From NCBI GenBank assembly GCA_963921795.1, contig OY997647.1, positions 54,394,503 to 54,458,502 of the forward strand: a stretch of 64,000 nucleotides of DNA, read 5' to 3'. The notes beneath the pieces were generated by a model, which saw only the letters and a program-made list of their open reading frames with translations, did no database searches and had not been told where the DNA came from. Position 1 is the stretch's first letter, and each line of letters begins with the position of its first letter. Below are positions 1 through 12,880 of this stretch, piece after piece. Made by a program: the position numbers and the translations under genes. Source of the DNA: Nannobrachium achirus (Eukaryota; Chordata; Actinopteri; Myctophiformes; Myctophidae).

Positions 1-248
1 GGTGGAAACCTTGTATGTCCAAAACCGTTTGTTTTGTATTTATCATTTTAAAAATGATTTAAAGTAGTGAAAACAGCAGATCTACAAGCACACAACGCCT
101 CGCGTCGCGAGGCGTTGTGTGCTTATAGATCTGCTGTTTTCACTACCTTTGTGCAACGGCCTTGTATGATGAAGCAGGGCTTTGCTTTGCGAAAACATTT
201 ATACATTTGAAACTTGGAGATACAAGGTTTCTGCCCGACAGTGACGAT
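1..248 (+). mobile_element. Family A TIR element, copy 1 (left end cut by the window)
   Basis: Begins inside the left terminal repeat (GGTGGAAACCTTGTATGTCC) and ends in the inverted partner (ACAAGGTTTCTGCCCGACAG, then TGACGAT). It carries a near-perfect central hairpin at 65-146. The same ends recur at 7655, 27886, 28810, 37145 and 38478. Several copies are bounded by TA, which suggests a small Tc1/mariner-type non-autonomous element. Confidence 0.8.
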
Positions 249-345
249 TTACTTGGAACGAAGGCCGACGTTTTATTCCGGGAATGAACCGGCCGTTCGG
301 GAGTTGTCCCGCTTTTCCCAATGGCCAGCACGTTCCTGAGACTGA
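249..345 (-). repeat. Companion repeat next to family A copy 1
   Basis: The segment with GGCCGACGTTTTATTCC, GGAATGAACCGGCCGTTCGG and CCCAATGGCCAGCACGT recurs in the opposite orientation at 27735-27885, again joined to a family A copy. The pair therefore moved together at least once. Confidence 0.65.
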
Positions 346-420
346 CTGTATAACATCGCCCTGGGGGGGGGGCAGCCATGTGGAAAAAAAGCTGTGATTC
401 AATGTAGTGTCTCCACCTCT

Positions 421-439
421 ATCTCTCGCTCTCTTTCTA

Positions 440-470
<31 letters not shown>
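421..470 (+). repeat. (CT)n-rich microsatellite
   Basis: Degenerate then pure CT dinucleotides. Confidence 0.9.
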
Positions 471-690
471 GTCGTCAACTTAGCCACCCCACCTCCCCCG
501 GCCCACACCCACTCCCACTCCCACCACCTCCACCACCACCATCACCGACCCCCATCTCCCACCCTGCAGTAGCTATTTAACATGGAAATTGATTTACACA
601 GGAGCTGAGATATCCACTCTGGGACCAGAGGACAGGTGCCTCCAGTCAGCAGAGGAGAAGCTAATGAGAGGTGAGACACCCAGGCACAGC

Positions 691-694
<4 letters not shown>

Positions 695-753
<59 letters not shown>
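695..753 (+). repeat. (GA)n microsatellite
   Basis: About 29 uninterrupted GA units. The serine/leucine ORF on the other strand is its translation and not a gene. Confidence 0.97.
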
Positions 754-756
<3 letters not shown>

Positions 757-839
757 ACAATGAAACGGGAGAGGAGAGGGTGCAATGAGGGGATGGAAAT
801 GAAGGGGGGGGTAGAAGATGGCGAGAAATAAGGGGGAAG

Positions 840-1620
840 GGAATTTTACGTTTACACTGAACAGGAATATCTTTTGACAGCGAGAAGTGACTGTGTGTGT
901 GTGTGTGCGTGCGCGCGTGATGCTACATCGTTTTGCGGCGTATGTGCGTCAGTCGGTGTGTGGAGTCCGTGTGGTTACAGTTTCATCCCTGCCGCGAGCC
1001 AGCATATCTCGAACCCGGAATTAGAATATGAAAGTCTGCCACCTAAACCTATGCGTCTGGCTCTTCACAAAAGCCCCATAATCCTCAGCCTTCCCCACTT
1101 AAGTAACGACTTAATCGCACACTCTTCCCTCAACGCGATCCGGCGCATCATCAAAGCTAATACCCATACTGCTCCTGCCAGCTCTCGTTGCCATGTGCTC
1201 TGATGAACACGCGCCCCCATCCCGAGCCGTGCGGCAGCCCCCCTACCAGAGCACGCGTCCCCTCAACCACATGCATAGGGACATCTGAACCAGTAGGAAG
1301 GGGTCAACATGAAGGTTTAATTACGGCGCCTCGACTGATCAAAGCAGGGAGGAGGGAGGATTATCTCCCCATGCTGGCTTTGTAGCGCTTTGGTTTGTCA
1401 GGTCCGGGGGATTCTCTCATTACATCTCAACAACTGCATTGCTTCTAACTTTTAGACACGTGAACCCAGTAGCAACCCTATTCTGGGGTGAACATTCTGT
1501 GAAAACAGCGGATCATAAGGCTCACAACGCGGTCGCAACTGCCTATATTTAGCAAAGAGATTTGGTGTAGAGGGGAAAAGGAGAGGACCCAACAATAGAC
1601 CCCTGGGGGGACCCTGATCA
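840..1620. other. Intergenic, no recognised gene; degenerate hairpin repeat near 1445-1620
   Basis: I see no exon here. From about 1490 there is a degenerate hairpin-bearing repeat (AACAGCGGATCATAAGGCTC; then 'AGATTTGGTGTAGAGGGG... AGACCCCTGGGGGGACCCTGATCAAC') whose right part matches 33240-33310 and 14935-15008. Confidence 0.5.
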
Positions 1621-1623
1621 ACA

Positions 1624-1812
1624 TTTCCATCCATCCATCTTCAATCGCTTATCCGGAATCGGGTCGCGGGGGTAGCAGTTCCAACTGAGACCTCCAGATA
1701 TCCTTATCCCGAGCAACTTCCTCCACTCCCTCAGGGAGTATACCGAGGCGTTTGGTCTGCCACGGGGTCTCCTCCCAATAGGATGTGCATCGAGGACCTT
1801 CCTAGGAAGGCG
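1624..1812 (-). mobile_element. 3' end of a GATG-tailed LINE (RTE/Rex3-like), truncated
   Basis: On the minus strand it codes part of the LINE polyprotein C-terminus (PRKVLDAHPIGRRPRGRP, LREWRKLLGI in another frame) and ends GCGATTGAAGATGGATGGATGG. It is 5' truncated and frameshifted. Related copies are at 41793 and 43747. The RTE/Rex3 assignment rests on the GATG tail and C-terminal sequence. Confidence 0.75.
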
Positions 1813-1859
1813 CTTAACACATTGACTGCCTGGTATTAACACATTAGATGCCAGGGGTT

Positions 1860-3750
1860 TTTAGCTAGCCCATGTCTTTGTATTTAATCAGCGTATTAGC
1901 ACGGAACTAGGAAATAGAGATAAGAAGGAGATCTCAAGAGGTTAAAATATCTGTCTAGTTTTGGAGTCATGTTGCACTTTTCCAAATGAGCTCAGCTCAT
2001 GCAGGCTGAGACAAAGGGAAGTAACTTCATTGTGTTTTAATGAAAATGGTAAATGGATGATGAATAATTAATTGGTTCTGTCCTAATTCGTGATGTGTAT
2101 CAAATACGTGTACAGTATCAGATCTGCAAGATGCTGTCTAGTGATGTCCCTTTATTATTATTTTTTAAAGACGTGAGTGTCTTGGGTCGTTCATGTGATG
2201 TGACAGGGTCAAGGGCAGTCATATACGAGCCAATCCACGCCATCATATCTTTAGTTCTGGCAGTGTCAGAAATATTGGGCCATGTTTGTGCAGGGTGGCT
2301 GGTGCTACTATGATAGTGTACTATATCTGTAACATACGTACACACACATTATATAATACCTTATCGGTTCATTACAGGTTCAAGTTAGAGGCACACACAT
2401 AACCAGTACAGGCCAGGTACATGCAGATAAGCGCATAGAATAAACAAACTCAGGTTTGACCCCGAATTATCATCAATGAACACGCACGCACGCACGCACG
2501 CACATGGTCTCACACATACAGAATACATAACCAGTTCATGACAGATAACAAGTTCACAGCTGGATTTTCACCCATTCTACACGAACATCCACATACACAC
2601 ACACGCGCGCGCGCACGCGCACACACACACACACACGGTCTCACACATACACCTGTGCGCCACATTCACAAACCAGCTCACCTTGAACATACAAGACAAA
2701 CAAGATCCAGGCTTCTCTATTGGACCAGACAACTCGCACCCTTTCACTAAGGACGGTGCATGTAGGCAGAATTCCCTATAAAACCCTGACAGAACAAAGC
2801 GACGCCCTCAGAGCTACCCCCTCTCACCCTTTCCTTCTTCTCTTATCAATTTGTCTCCCATTCATACATTTCCTTCCCTTTATCCCTCCATTCTCCACGT
2901 TCTCTGTTATACCCAGAACTTTGTTAAAGCCTCTGCGTCCAGTCCTTCACAACCCGATACTACAGTAGTCAGCATGAGACTTATTCGTTATATAACAGCT
3001 ACCGACATTTAAAAAATGAAGAGGAGGTATTGAGGTAAATGTTTGTTACCGGAATTTGCTGTCATTACTGGAAAACGTACTCGTACTGCATCAATTTCAT
3101 GTGGGTGCCCGGTTGCATGTAAGGAATCAATCACCGCCTGCCCTTTGTGGCATGTAGGCCCTGTATATTGGCATGTACGGTATATTGTAACCAGGTGCGG
3201 TGGATCTATTACTAGTGCTGTTGGGATTAACCAGGTGCTCCTTGTTTTAATTAAGGGTGGGGATTGTTGGTACAGGTACAGGTACAGGGTTTGAAAGGCC
3301 AAACGATGCTTTCATTCCAGAGATTCCCTTGTTGTCAGGCTGGTTTACCTTGGGAGGAGAAGAGTGAAGAGGCATGGCTTTTGAAATTCTTTGTCAGCAT
3401 AATGCCATCTAAATATATCGCTGTCGTATGTCCTCCACAGTATGTTATGTGATGGGGGATTTTTCTAAGTTACAAAGTTTGAGGCTATGAGAACTGTCCT
3501 TGTTTTGGATTTATTGCAGTTGAATTAAATGTTGACACTGAACTGCCTAGGAATGTGGTGTGTTAGGCTCAAAACAGATGCTACATTTGATGTTTACTTT
3601 ACCTTGTATCTGATTGTTTTTTTTTTACAAAATTGCATAAACATTAACATCTTATTCACATGTGTGAATAAATGTCCCAATTTCTTTGGTGAACAACAAT
3701 GGTCTCTTCCCATGTTTGTTCAACTTCATGCCATTTACTCAGATTTCCCC
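1860..3750. other. Intergenic, no gene recognised
   Basis: No coding signature beyond short chance ORFs. An inverted pair of TGTACGG/GGTATATTG-type words near 3150-3200 was too short to call. Confidence 0.4.
2592..2636 (+). repeat. (CA)n/(CG)n microsatellite
   Basis: Short CA and CG dinucleotide arrays. A smaller ACGC array lies at about 2480-2503. Confidence 0.85.
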
Positions 3751-3756
3751 CTTGTA

Positions 3757-3815
3757 CGGTAAGTTGCTCTGGATAAGAGGGTTTACTAAATGCCTGGATG
3801 TAAATCTGCTATACC
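3757..3815 (+). mobile_element. SINE/LINE 3' tail fragment (V-SINE-like tail)
   Basis: Contains AAGTTGCTCTGGATAAGAGG, then TTTACTAAATGCCTGGATGTAAAT. This is the widespread fish tail seen in V-type SINEs and their LINE partners. The body is not recognisable, so it is a fragment. Confidence 0.6.
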
Positions 3816-4639
3816 TGTCCCTGCAAAAAATGTATCTTGGATGTTCTTGCTTTTTCTGCCAGGCTTTTAACAGACATCTGTAATACCCTGTCAGATGATT
3901 TGGACACTAATGCCAGCTGTCCCTATGCACCACCCATTGCTTTCAAGTATTCTGTGATGCATTCCTTTGCAAGTGGGTCATTCCAGCATCCCCTGAGTTA
4001 GTGGAGGCATGGCCATACGTGCAGTTACATCAAGCTTAGAACGACATGCCACTTTTCATGGCATTCCCAATGACATGCAAACACGTGCAACTTTGTGCGC
4101 CATCAGGGAACGCTCTGACGTGCTGTATGTGAACTATAGGGGAACCCATTCCATCAACTAACTCCCAGGTGACTTGCAATGCAACGTATAAGGGTACACG
4201 TGTATTTGCAATTAATCCTGAATCAAGTCGTATATACTGTCCAACTGTCATTCCTGCAATCTTTCAGGGGAATACCCACTGGAGAAGTGGCTGTTGGGGG
4301 ACAATGGCTATCCATCAAAGACATGGCTGATTAGTGATTACACAATGCTTGCTGATTACATCATGGTGTACCGTGCCAACAATGGTCTGCATGTGTCGTT
4401 TCATTCAATTGCAAACACACAAAAGCTATAATGGAAAGAACGTTTGAACTGCTGAGAATGTGAGACTTTGGGTAGGTCTGGAACAATGCAATACAGTCAT
4501 CAGAAGGTCAGAGCATTGTGGCATGTTGGGTAACAATATTATCATGCGTCATGGATGTGCCTAGGATGTCTCTTGGACATAGATGAGGACACATTACAGG
4601 ACACGGGAACGGACTCTTAAAGGCTCCAGGGAAATGCAT

Positions 4640-4712
4640 TGTGTAGTGATTCGCGCTGAGCTGGATTTGAACCCCAGTCTCCCACTCGCCAGACAGGCTG
4701 GGGGCTACACAT
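4640..4712 (-). mobile_element. tRNA-derived SINE head, degraded
   Basis: The reverse complement holds GGGTTCAAATCC, a pol III B-box form, after TGGCGAGTGGGAGACTG. No tRNA cloverleaf can be completed, so I read it as a SINE relic and not a tRNA gene. Confidence 0.45.
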
Positions 4713-4789
4713 GGTCAAAGATATGTAGTCCAGATGTTGACTCATTAACTGTCTCCCTGTTGAGTCCTTTATACGTAATAGGCAGTGTT

Positions 4790-4940
4790 GGGGAAGTTAA
4801 AGTTACATGTAACTGAGTTACATTGTGCTGTAACTTGCTGGTAACTAAGTTACATTCATATTTCTGTAACTCGTCAAGTAACTGAGCTACTTTTTGTCTC
4901 ATTTTTGGCTCAAGTTACAAGAAGTTACAAGCGAAGTTAT
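4790..4940 (+). mobile_element. DNA transposon relic with GTAACT-rich end
   Basis: Starts GCAGTGTTGGGGAAGTTA and then repeats GTAACT/AGTTAC words in both directions. This form is common at the ends of fish DNA transposons. The other end was not found. Confidence 0.5.
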
Positions 4941-6984
4941 AATTTTACATTTAAGTTTTGTTAAGATTGACGATCAAATGTCCTCAACAGATCATAATTT
5001 TCTTCTTTTTTAACTTTATATTAGGAACACAGATGTTTACTAAAGAAAATGTCAACCTTTTTGAAATAAAACATAAAACTCAGTTGAGAGGCATATTTCT
5101 GCTGGCATGTGACTTTTTTTGTAGGATATTGCGTGCGTGCGTGTGTGTGTGTGTGTGCGCGCGCGCGTTATATTCCCCTGTTATTATCTGACAGATCATA
5201 AAAGTATGAAGGGTGTTGGGTGTGTCCCATTTTGGCTCTTGCCTTCTAGTGTTTTGTGTCTGGATCCCATGCCAGATTTGCTCTTGTGTTTTGAACTCAT
5301 TGCCTGTTTTAGCTTTTGATTATTGCTTGCTTCCTTTGGATGTGTTTGCTGTTTGGACTGCCAGCCAGTGTTTGGCCCTGCCTAACTTAGATGTAAACCA
5401 TGTCCCTGCAACTATTTGCTTAATAGATTCATCATTGAAATCAGCTCTGCCTTCACCTGTGTTCTCTTCACTCCGCACACTAACAAAATAACGATCCAGG
5501 TTTTGACTCTTTTGTTCCCCCTGTCCGCGCCCAACCCCAAATGGTACAATATTGCCCTGGCCAGCCCATTTATTATTCATGTGACTTTTTGTCAAGGTCC
5601 TAGATCAATATCTAAGGACAAGGCAAACCTATGGGAACTTGAAGGTGATTGTGCCCCCAGGTGCAGAATTTGAAGGGGGAAAAAAATGGTTTAAAGCTGC
5701 TATCTGTAACTTATGTTCTGAACCCAGCTCTCTCGCATGAGACCAGATTTCTAGCGCTTGGCCAGGGGCTGTGTGAACAACGGTGAAATAGAGACTGGCT
5801 CTTGAGGCAAGGTCAGGGGAGACTTGTGTGTATGAGTAGTTTCAGGCAGTGCAACCAGTAGGTGTCCTATGCCGCCTGACACACCAGAGTCTACTTTTCT
5901 CTGAGTGGAAGAGACCACCTGCAACCACTGCAGATGTGCTGGTTATATTGTATTAACATACACTGCCATAAGGATTAGTTAAAGTAACATTCTGATAAGT
6001 TCCGGCTTGTCGATTTACAGAAAGTGAAAGGAAGGATTTTTTTTTGCCAAAAGTCAGCATACTCATCTCTGAGGATTATTGTGTATTGTCTGTAAGCCTG
6101 CCTGCTACGGCAGTGCCCTTTTCCTTTTTTTTTATTTGTATTTAGTAAAGTTCACCCCAAGTGTCTCTCTGTAAAACACCAGATAAGAGCTGGCAGCAGG
6201 TGGGGCTGTGGGTGTTGAGATGCTGACAGACCTCTGCTCTGCAGACTGGCAGAACCAGCCTGATGGCTGCATACTCCTCCAGCATCAGCTGTGTGTGAGA
6301 GAGAGACTGATGACAGATTGTCCTTGATATCCCAGCTACATTTATGGATGGGGTCAAGATGGTCAAGATGAACAATAATGTGACATGTCTAGTTGTGGGA
6401 TTGTGGCCTCAAAAATAACCCCAAGAAAAGCACATGGTTAATCGTGGTGTTTTATGCAAGATGTAAGCCATAATAAATGACAGTTAATCTGCAAGCTCTG
6501 ACTATTCCAAATCCAACCACCACCCTACAGTAGCTCCTAAATCCAAGGTAATGTGCAGTGTTTTTTCGTAAGTTGTAAAGGAATCGGTTATGGATCGCAT
6601 TCACCTTCAACTGGAAGCAATGCACAGGATTTCCAGCAATTTATTCCATGTCACTAAAAGAGAATTTAGCCACGTTGGACTTCCCGGGAAGCAGCACAGT
6701 ATGTAGATGACCTGTTAGATGAACAGACGTGTCTGGCTGACATTCTGGCACTGCTGCACCTTCTGGCAGACTGACAACAGCCATAAAACCAGCCTGCTGA
6801 AATTGCAGCTTGTAAAAAGGAAAGCTTGTCATCTACAGTATGCCATGACATCTCTCAGAAAGGTAGAACTTTAGGCTCGGCGAGGATAGAAGCGTTTCTT
6901 TAAAAATGCCAACACCTATCAAAAAGAAATGCCAGTGAAGGTGATACAATACACCCACCCATCCTCTCAGATTGTTGTTAAAAC
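4941..6984. other. Intergenic, no gene recognised
   Basis: Apart from the microsatellite, I see only short chance ORFs. 5700-5960 resembles a dispersed repeat in texture but has no second copy in this window. Confidence 0.4.
5131..5167 (+). repeat. (GT)n/(GC)n microsatellite
   Basis: GCGT, then GT, then GC dinucleotides. Confidence 0.9.
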
Positions 6985-7170
6985 CGAACAGCCAGGCCTG
7001 GGCCACAGGATAGTGGTCCAGGCACCTAGGCTGGTAATCAGCCTTTGCAGCGCCGCGGGTTCGAGTCCCGATCCTGACGACCTTTGCTGCGTGTCACCCC
7101 CCCATCTCTCCCCGTTTCCTGTAAGCCTACTGTAGCCCCAAAAAATGTATAAAAAATAAATAAAAAATGA
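6985..7170 (+). mobile_element. tRNA-derived SINE
   Basis: Contains GCGGGTTCGAGTCCCG (B box) about 50 nt after an A-box-like GATAGTGGTCCAGG. A GTGTCACCCCCCCATCTCTC body and an A-rich end (AAAAATAAATAAAAAATG) follow. This is a typical fish SINE layout. The tRNA part does not fold into a complete tRNA. Confidence 0.7.
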
Positions 7171-7654
7171 ACAGCCATCGGAGGACGTGGACACCAGAGG
7201 CAGAAGAACGTTTTAAACAGTTAAACACACATCTTGCTGCAACTCCACCTTGCATCAACATGTGTCACTGTCACAGAGCAGCCTCTTGTAGACTAATATT
7301 CCCCATTATGTTTAAGTTCAGCAGTATACATGCATTGAAATGTTGGGTTTGTCACTTGCAGATTCCCCGTCACACAGAAGGTGCTCATTCTGTTGTGAAT
7401 GGGAATATCTTTAATGTCTTCTTGTTCATCTTCCCAGGATGATGCTGTTATGGGACAGCGTCCTGTTGAAGCCTGGCTGTGTAGTTGGGCAACTGGTGCC
7501 TGAAGATCTGATTGAGGGGTGCCTGTGCATCTTGGGTGGATTTTCTATTCAAACATTTTTAAAGTTGATCTACAAGGTGACATCGCATCACAATGCAACA
7601 CTTTGTGAGCTTGTACATTGCCTATTTTTGCCACACAACACCATCGTACAGCAT

Positions 7655-7918
7655 ATCGTCTCTGTCGGGTGTAAACCTCATATGTCCAAAACTGTTACTT
7701 TTCAGGATTTACAGCAAAAGTAGCAGATATACAAGCTCAAGACGCATCGCTTTGTGCCATATTTCGAGCTTGTGGATTTTGACGCTATTGTGAGATGCTG
7801 TTGTATGATCATTCAAGTATGGCATTAAAGAAAAATCAAACCTAACTAACTTGAATGCTGGTTACAAAAAAGTTAGAATATGGAGATAAGAGGTTTCTGC
7901 CCAACATGAGTGACGATA
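7655..7918 (+). mobile_element. Family A TIR element, copy 2 (diverged)
   Basis: Left end CGTCTCTGTCGGGTGTAAAC, central degenerate hairpin (AGTAGCAGATATACAAGCTC), right end GATAAGAGGTTTCTGCCC, then GTGACGATA. TA flanks both ends (CATATCGTC, GACGATACA), which suggests a TA target duplication. An extra half-hairpin precedes it at 7569-7635. Confidence 0.75.
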
Positions 7919-9120
7919 CAATAGTGCTTACGTGGATGTAATAGATAACTGAAAAACACTATTCTAACCCAGACAGTCCAAGACGGTACAGATGGTGTTA
8001 TGTCTGGCTAGGTGAAAGTCTGTTGTACTGTAGGTGTCGGTTGTCCACTGTTTTTTGACTTATTTCAATGCCTTCTTACAGCGTTTTATCTGTTGTTTCC
8101 TCTTGATTTTATAATTGCAGTCTGTTTTGTTTTATACACTCTAAGGTCTCACTTTTATGGACGAGGAACTATGGTTAAGTTTTTGTTTGGTCATCTTCTG
8201 TTGTCAGCCATCTTGGCTAAAAGGAGAATTGGGAGCACTGCAGGGGAGACACAAACAAGCAGTCCTGACCTGCACTACTATACCTGCAGCACAATGTTGA
8301 GGGTTCTTATTTTTCTTTCCACAATCGTTTTACCCAAAATACAACGTATGTTGTTTTGTTTTGTTATTTTAGTTTTTGCCAGTTTTGGTTTTGCTTTAGT
8401 TAAGTTTTCATGAGTTTGTTTTAGTTTAGTTTCTGTTTTAAGTTTTGTGGAAGAGCTGTATTCTACTGCCCATTGCACGGTTAGCTTCCCCATCATGTTC
8501 TTTTTGGCCAGGATCTCCCACAGCCCCTTTAGTTTAGATTTTTTTATATATACTTTGGCTCTGATAGTTTTGTTTCTCTCTCTCTCTCTCTTCTGGTTTA
8601 AATAAAAACAGTATATTGGCATTCAGTTGTGTTGTCCTTTCATATGTTTTGTTCTCTGTTACGTTCTCTGTTGAGCCTTGGTTAAATGGCTGTAACAGAT
8701 GGGTCTTTAAGTCTAGTATCTCAATACTCTTACTTGTGTCTGTCCTGTGTTTCATGCCAGCAATGTTGTTATGACAACCAATTTTATCCCAAGTGTCGAT
8801 ACAGATCTATTTATATTTTGCCTGGTTATCTATTCATAATCTATCAGTCCCAACAAAATAACTTAATGAGCTTGCTTGGCATCGGTGCAGGAGGCTGCAA
8901 CCCCAGGCCTAGCTGAAGATCCATTAACCCAGATCAACTATACATAACGGCTCTTTTACAAAGGGCAATCCAGAACCTTCCAGAACCTGAAACCATCCAG
9001 AACCTATGAAGTTCTGTGACTGTTTTTTGGTGTTGGGTTTTGTGTGTGTCTGCGTTCCAGTCTGTGTCTAGTTCCAGTGTCGGAGCAACAGCACCGTTTG
9101 CTCCTCCCATGGGCTATCAG
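7919..9120. other. Intergenic, T-rich, no gene recognised
   Basis: 8334-8445 is a TTTTGTTTTAGTTT-like low-complexity stretch. The open frame over 8012-8413 is hydrophobic only because of T-richness. Confidence 0.4.
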
Positions 9121-9127
9121 AACTCAG

Positions 9128-9354
9128 GTGATACTGTGATACTGTGATACTGACATGATACTGACCATGATACTGACCATGATACTGACATGATACTAAC
9201 CATGATACTGACCATACTGACATGGTACTGACCATGATACTGACCATGATACTGACCGTGATACTGACCATGATACTGACATGATACTAACCATGATACT
9301 GACCATGATACTGACCATGATACTGACCATGATACTGACCAAGATACTGTCATG
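9128..9354 (+). repeat. 12-bp minisatellite, unit CATGATACTGAC
   Basis: About 19 tandem units with small changes (ACATGATACTGAC, CTAACC variants). All three reverse frames stay open, giving artefactual VSIMVSIM/SWSVSWSV proteins. Confidence 0.95.
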
Positions 9355-9774
9355 ATAGCCTACTAACCATTCTTCCACGCATGGAAACAAATCCAAAGCC
9401 TGTGAAATACATTATACATCCCTGTTCACTTAGTTATTATTGTCAAAAAGAGCCAATAAGGGTCTGCACGACACGATGACAACTCTCTAGTGTTCATGAC
9501 AAATAGATGTGTGCAGTGGAATTTCCAGCAGACATCATAGAAGTATCTACTTTAACGCAGTGCAATATGTGCCTTTTTTTTTGCCATCAAAACATTTCGT
9601 TTGTAGCCTATATTATTTAATTTGACCATGTTTTGACAGTGATGAATTTCTATGGAGGAAAAACACGGACGGTATCCTTTAACGCAAGGTGTAAATGAGC
9701 TCTATATGTACCTGAGCTGTCTGCAGTATAGGCTGCAGTCTATTGATCTGTGTGTGCCACTTTGGGATATGAGA

Positions 9775-9776
<2 letters not shown>

Positions 9777-9842
<66 letters not shown>
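9777..9842 (+). repeat. (CA)n microsatellite
   Basis: Pure CA array of about 33 units. Confidence 0.97.
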
Positions 9843-9846
<4 letters not shown>

Positions 9847-10063
9847 GTGAATATCAACTGGATTTGTGAAAGGTCTGCCTGTCGGGAGCTGTCAGATCAC
9901 AAACTACACTAAAAGACGTTGCTCTTTAAATGTGATTGTGCGATTTGATAAATGTTATTTAGGGAACACGACAGGTATGGCATTTTCTAGCAATATCCTC
10001 CCCCGTACACTCACAGAGAGACTTTTCTTCTTCTTTGTGCCTTCTCTCACTCCATTTTTCTCA

Positions 10064-10133
10064 CACACGCAACCACACATGCAAGCACACCCACACACGC
10101 ACGAACAAATACGCACGCGCATGCACACACACA

Positions 10134-10177
<44 letters not shown>

Positions 10178-10250
10178 CAGATATAGAGACACAGATATAG
10201 AGACACACACACAGATATAGACACACACACAGATATAGACACACACAGGC
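10064..10250 (+). repeat. Compound CA / ACGC / ACAGATATAGAC repeat
   Basis: CA-rich, then eight ACGC units, then four to five copies of an ACAGATATAGACACAC unit. Confidence 0.9.
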
Positions 10251-11640
10251 ACTCAGTGTTCTCGCCTTGCCCTGCTCCATCTTTCATTAATAAACAACCC
10301 AAGCTGTGCTTCCCCCTCTGCCTGGCTTCCGTGCATGCACACCACACACACACACATGCACACATACACGCGCGTGCGCTCCAGAGAATCCCGCGTTGCA
10401 GTGCGGCGTCGATGAAGTCCTCCATGGCAACCATTTTGAACTAAGATTCATCAACTTTATATAGCTGACCTAGTTTGTCTCCTCCAGCCCCCGTAGAGGC
10501 TGCCAGCGGCGCTGGGGCCCGGTCCGTGTTCCAACACTAACGTTACTCCACACAGGAGCAGGAGGGGGGCACCTTCAAATAGGACAGCATTCTAATGCAG
10601 GCTGCGGCTGCGCTCCATCTTCAAAGTTCTCTCCCACGGAAGGGAAACTTTGACAAGACCAACCAACCTAACGAGAGAGTTTTCTTTTTTTGTCACGCGT
10701 TTATAGTTTATTCTTGGCTATGAGCACTGTGACTGTGGGGAACTTGAAATGACACTGCTTGGGAACATAGCATACATAGCATGGGAAACAGGTTCACAAC
10801 CATGCAACATATACGTAGACCTACACAATAATATAATTAAGTCACACCAGCAAAGGTTACTGGTTTGACGTCATTCGGAATTCTTTCAATACTCTTCTTT
10901 CAATACTCAGTCTCTCCTCCTCAGTTGTATGGGTGTTGCTCCGTCGGGCGTCGGCCTTGAGTCAACATCTCATAACATAAGTGTCATCTAATCACTGATG
11001 GCCTCCTAACGCTCCAAACATAAATTGTTGATCAGTATCACAAAACGTGTTAGTCGTAGTCGCCCAAGCAGCATTCCTATTTGACAGTGGCAGATAATAA
11101 AGACGGTGACAGGCAACAATGGCTCCATTGAGGAAAGAGAGCAGGCTGTTCCCCTTGTGTTTTGCAGAGACAGCTTGATTTATAGAGCTACTTTTGTTTC
11201 TGTGTGTGAGTGTAGTTCCAGGGATGGGCTCATATTTAGTATAAGACAGGCTTGGGCTTTTTGAAATAAACCACTGCCTACAGTAGATTAGAAACCACCG
11301 CCTAGTGAACCTTTAGGGTTAGAACACTCAAGTGTGACATGTGCTGTTTGCATAGCCCCAGGTCGACCCCAGCGGCAGCGCATTTCTATCTGTAAGGCAG
11401 TCGGCTTGCATGTGAGTGATGGGAAAGTACGGGAGGGCAAAGTTGTGACACATACTTTTTTGCCGGGGAGAACTCCGTGATTGATGGGGATAATTTAAAA
11501 AAGATCTCACTTTTCAAGTTCGGCGACTAATGGATAAAGAGAAGAAGGGAAGGGTGAGGGTCGCTTCGTTCTGTCAGGGTTTTAAAGTAATGTTCAAGGT
11601 GTGTATGTGCGTGCATGTTCGTGTAGGATGGGAGAAAATC
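10251..11640. other. Intergenic, no gene recognised
   Basis: 10480-10680 is locally GC-rich and could be a small CpG-rich patch, but I see no first exon in it. Confidence 0.35.

Positions 11641-11642
<2 letters not shown>

Positions 11643-11692
<50 letters not shown>
11643..11692 (+). repeat. (GT)n microsatellite
   Basis: Uninterrupted GT array of about 25 units. Confidence 0.97.
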
Positions 11693-11693
<1 letters not shown>

Positions 11694-12880
11694 CATCGAT
11701 GATAATTCGGGGTCGAACCTGAGTTTGTTCATCCTATGCGCTTATCTGCATGTACCTGGCCTGTACTGGTTATGTGTGTGCTTCTAACTTGAACCTGTAA
11801 TGATGAGATGAGGCATTATATGGGTGGGTGACGTGACGTAACGTTTTCGCTGTCCTCGGTGTCAAACATGTATAAATAAAAAATATATTTGTCAAAAACC
11901 TTCTGAATATTGTGCAGGACATTAAGCTTTATGTGAACTTACTCAAGATTAAAACATTTCATTCCTCATTTCTTCAGAATCTTCAACCAAACATGGCAAA
12001 ACTCATATGGTGTGACTGTCCTGACCTTGTTTCTCAAAGTGGGAACTTGAATAAAACTAAGAAAAAGAATTGCTAAAAATCATTTGAAAATGAATTTAGG
12101 CTAAAAAAAATGTCTATTTTGAGCCTATATCTTTTCAAAGTCAAAGCATAATGTTTTCAGTCATTTCTGATCAAAAACATTTTGTCCCCCAACCCAAAAT
12201 CATTTGGTGTGACACTAGTTTGGAAAAATTAAACGGGCAATTATTTGGACACCTATTGGCTAGAGAGGTCCTTCTTCTGTAAGGCTATTCAGCACTCCCA
12301 GCACAACTGCAAGACAGGTGTCTGAGGTGAGTTATGATTTTAACATTTTCATGAAATGCCATCTTGTTGAAACGTTGACAAACTCACCATTCTGGATGTC
12401 TTTTGGTGTGACACCTTTTCTTTAAAAAAAGCTTAAGTTATTTGAAGTTTTGGTCATATTTCCATGTAGATCTAGGCTGCTTTGTTATAGCTAGCATGCT
12501 GTTAGCATGCTAATGTGTACATAGTAGCCTCAAGGTAAACCTAAATGGAGAAAACAGTAATATGGTGTGACACTTAATCATATGGTGTGACATGTCTGCT
12601 TGTCACACCATATGACTTGACTGTCACACCATATGATTTATACTGTATTTAACTACAGATATAACAACAAATAACAAAGTTCCATGTTTCTTTTGTACAT
12701 TTAAACATTTGTTTTAAACATTTTTACATAAAATGTAATTTAGCTTCATTCAGTGATACTTCAAATTCATCAGACAGAGCAGAAACCCCTTCACAGAAAC
12801 CTTAACATATTGTTTCAATCTAAACAATATTTTCTCTTTGTCTTAAACTATACATTCCATTTTCTTTTGTCAGCTGGAAA

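Noticed and set aside
7029-7085. tRNA gene suggested by GGGTTCGAGTCCCG
   Set aside because: The cloverleaf cannot be completed and a SINE body with an A-rich tail follows.
8012-8413. 133-codon hydrophobic frame that could be a membrane protein
   Set aside because: Its hydrophobicity comes from T-rich sequence, and there is no start context, partner exon or family signature.
9068-9396. Possible CRISPR-like or coding array at the 12-bp repeat
   Set aside because: Units are contiguous without spacers and the genome is eukaryotic. It is a minisatellite.
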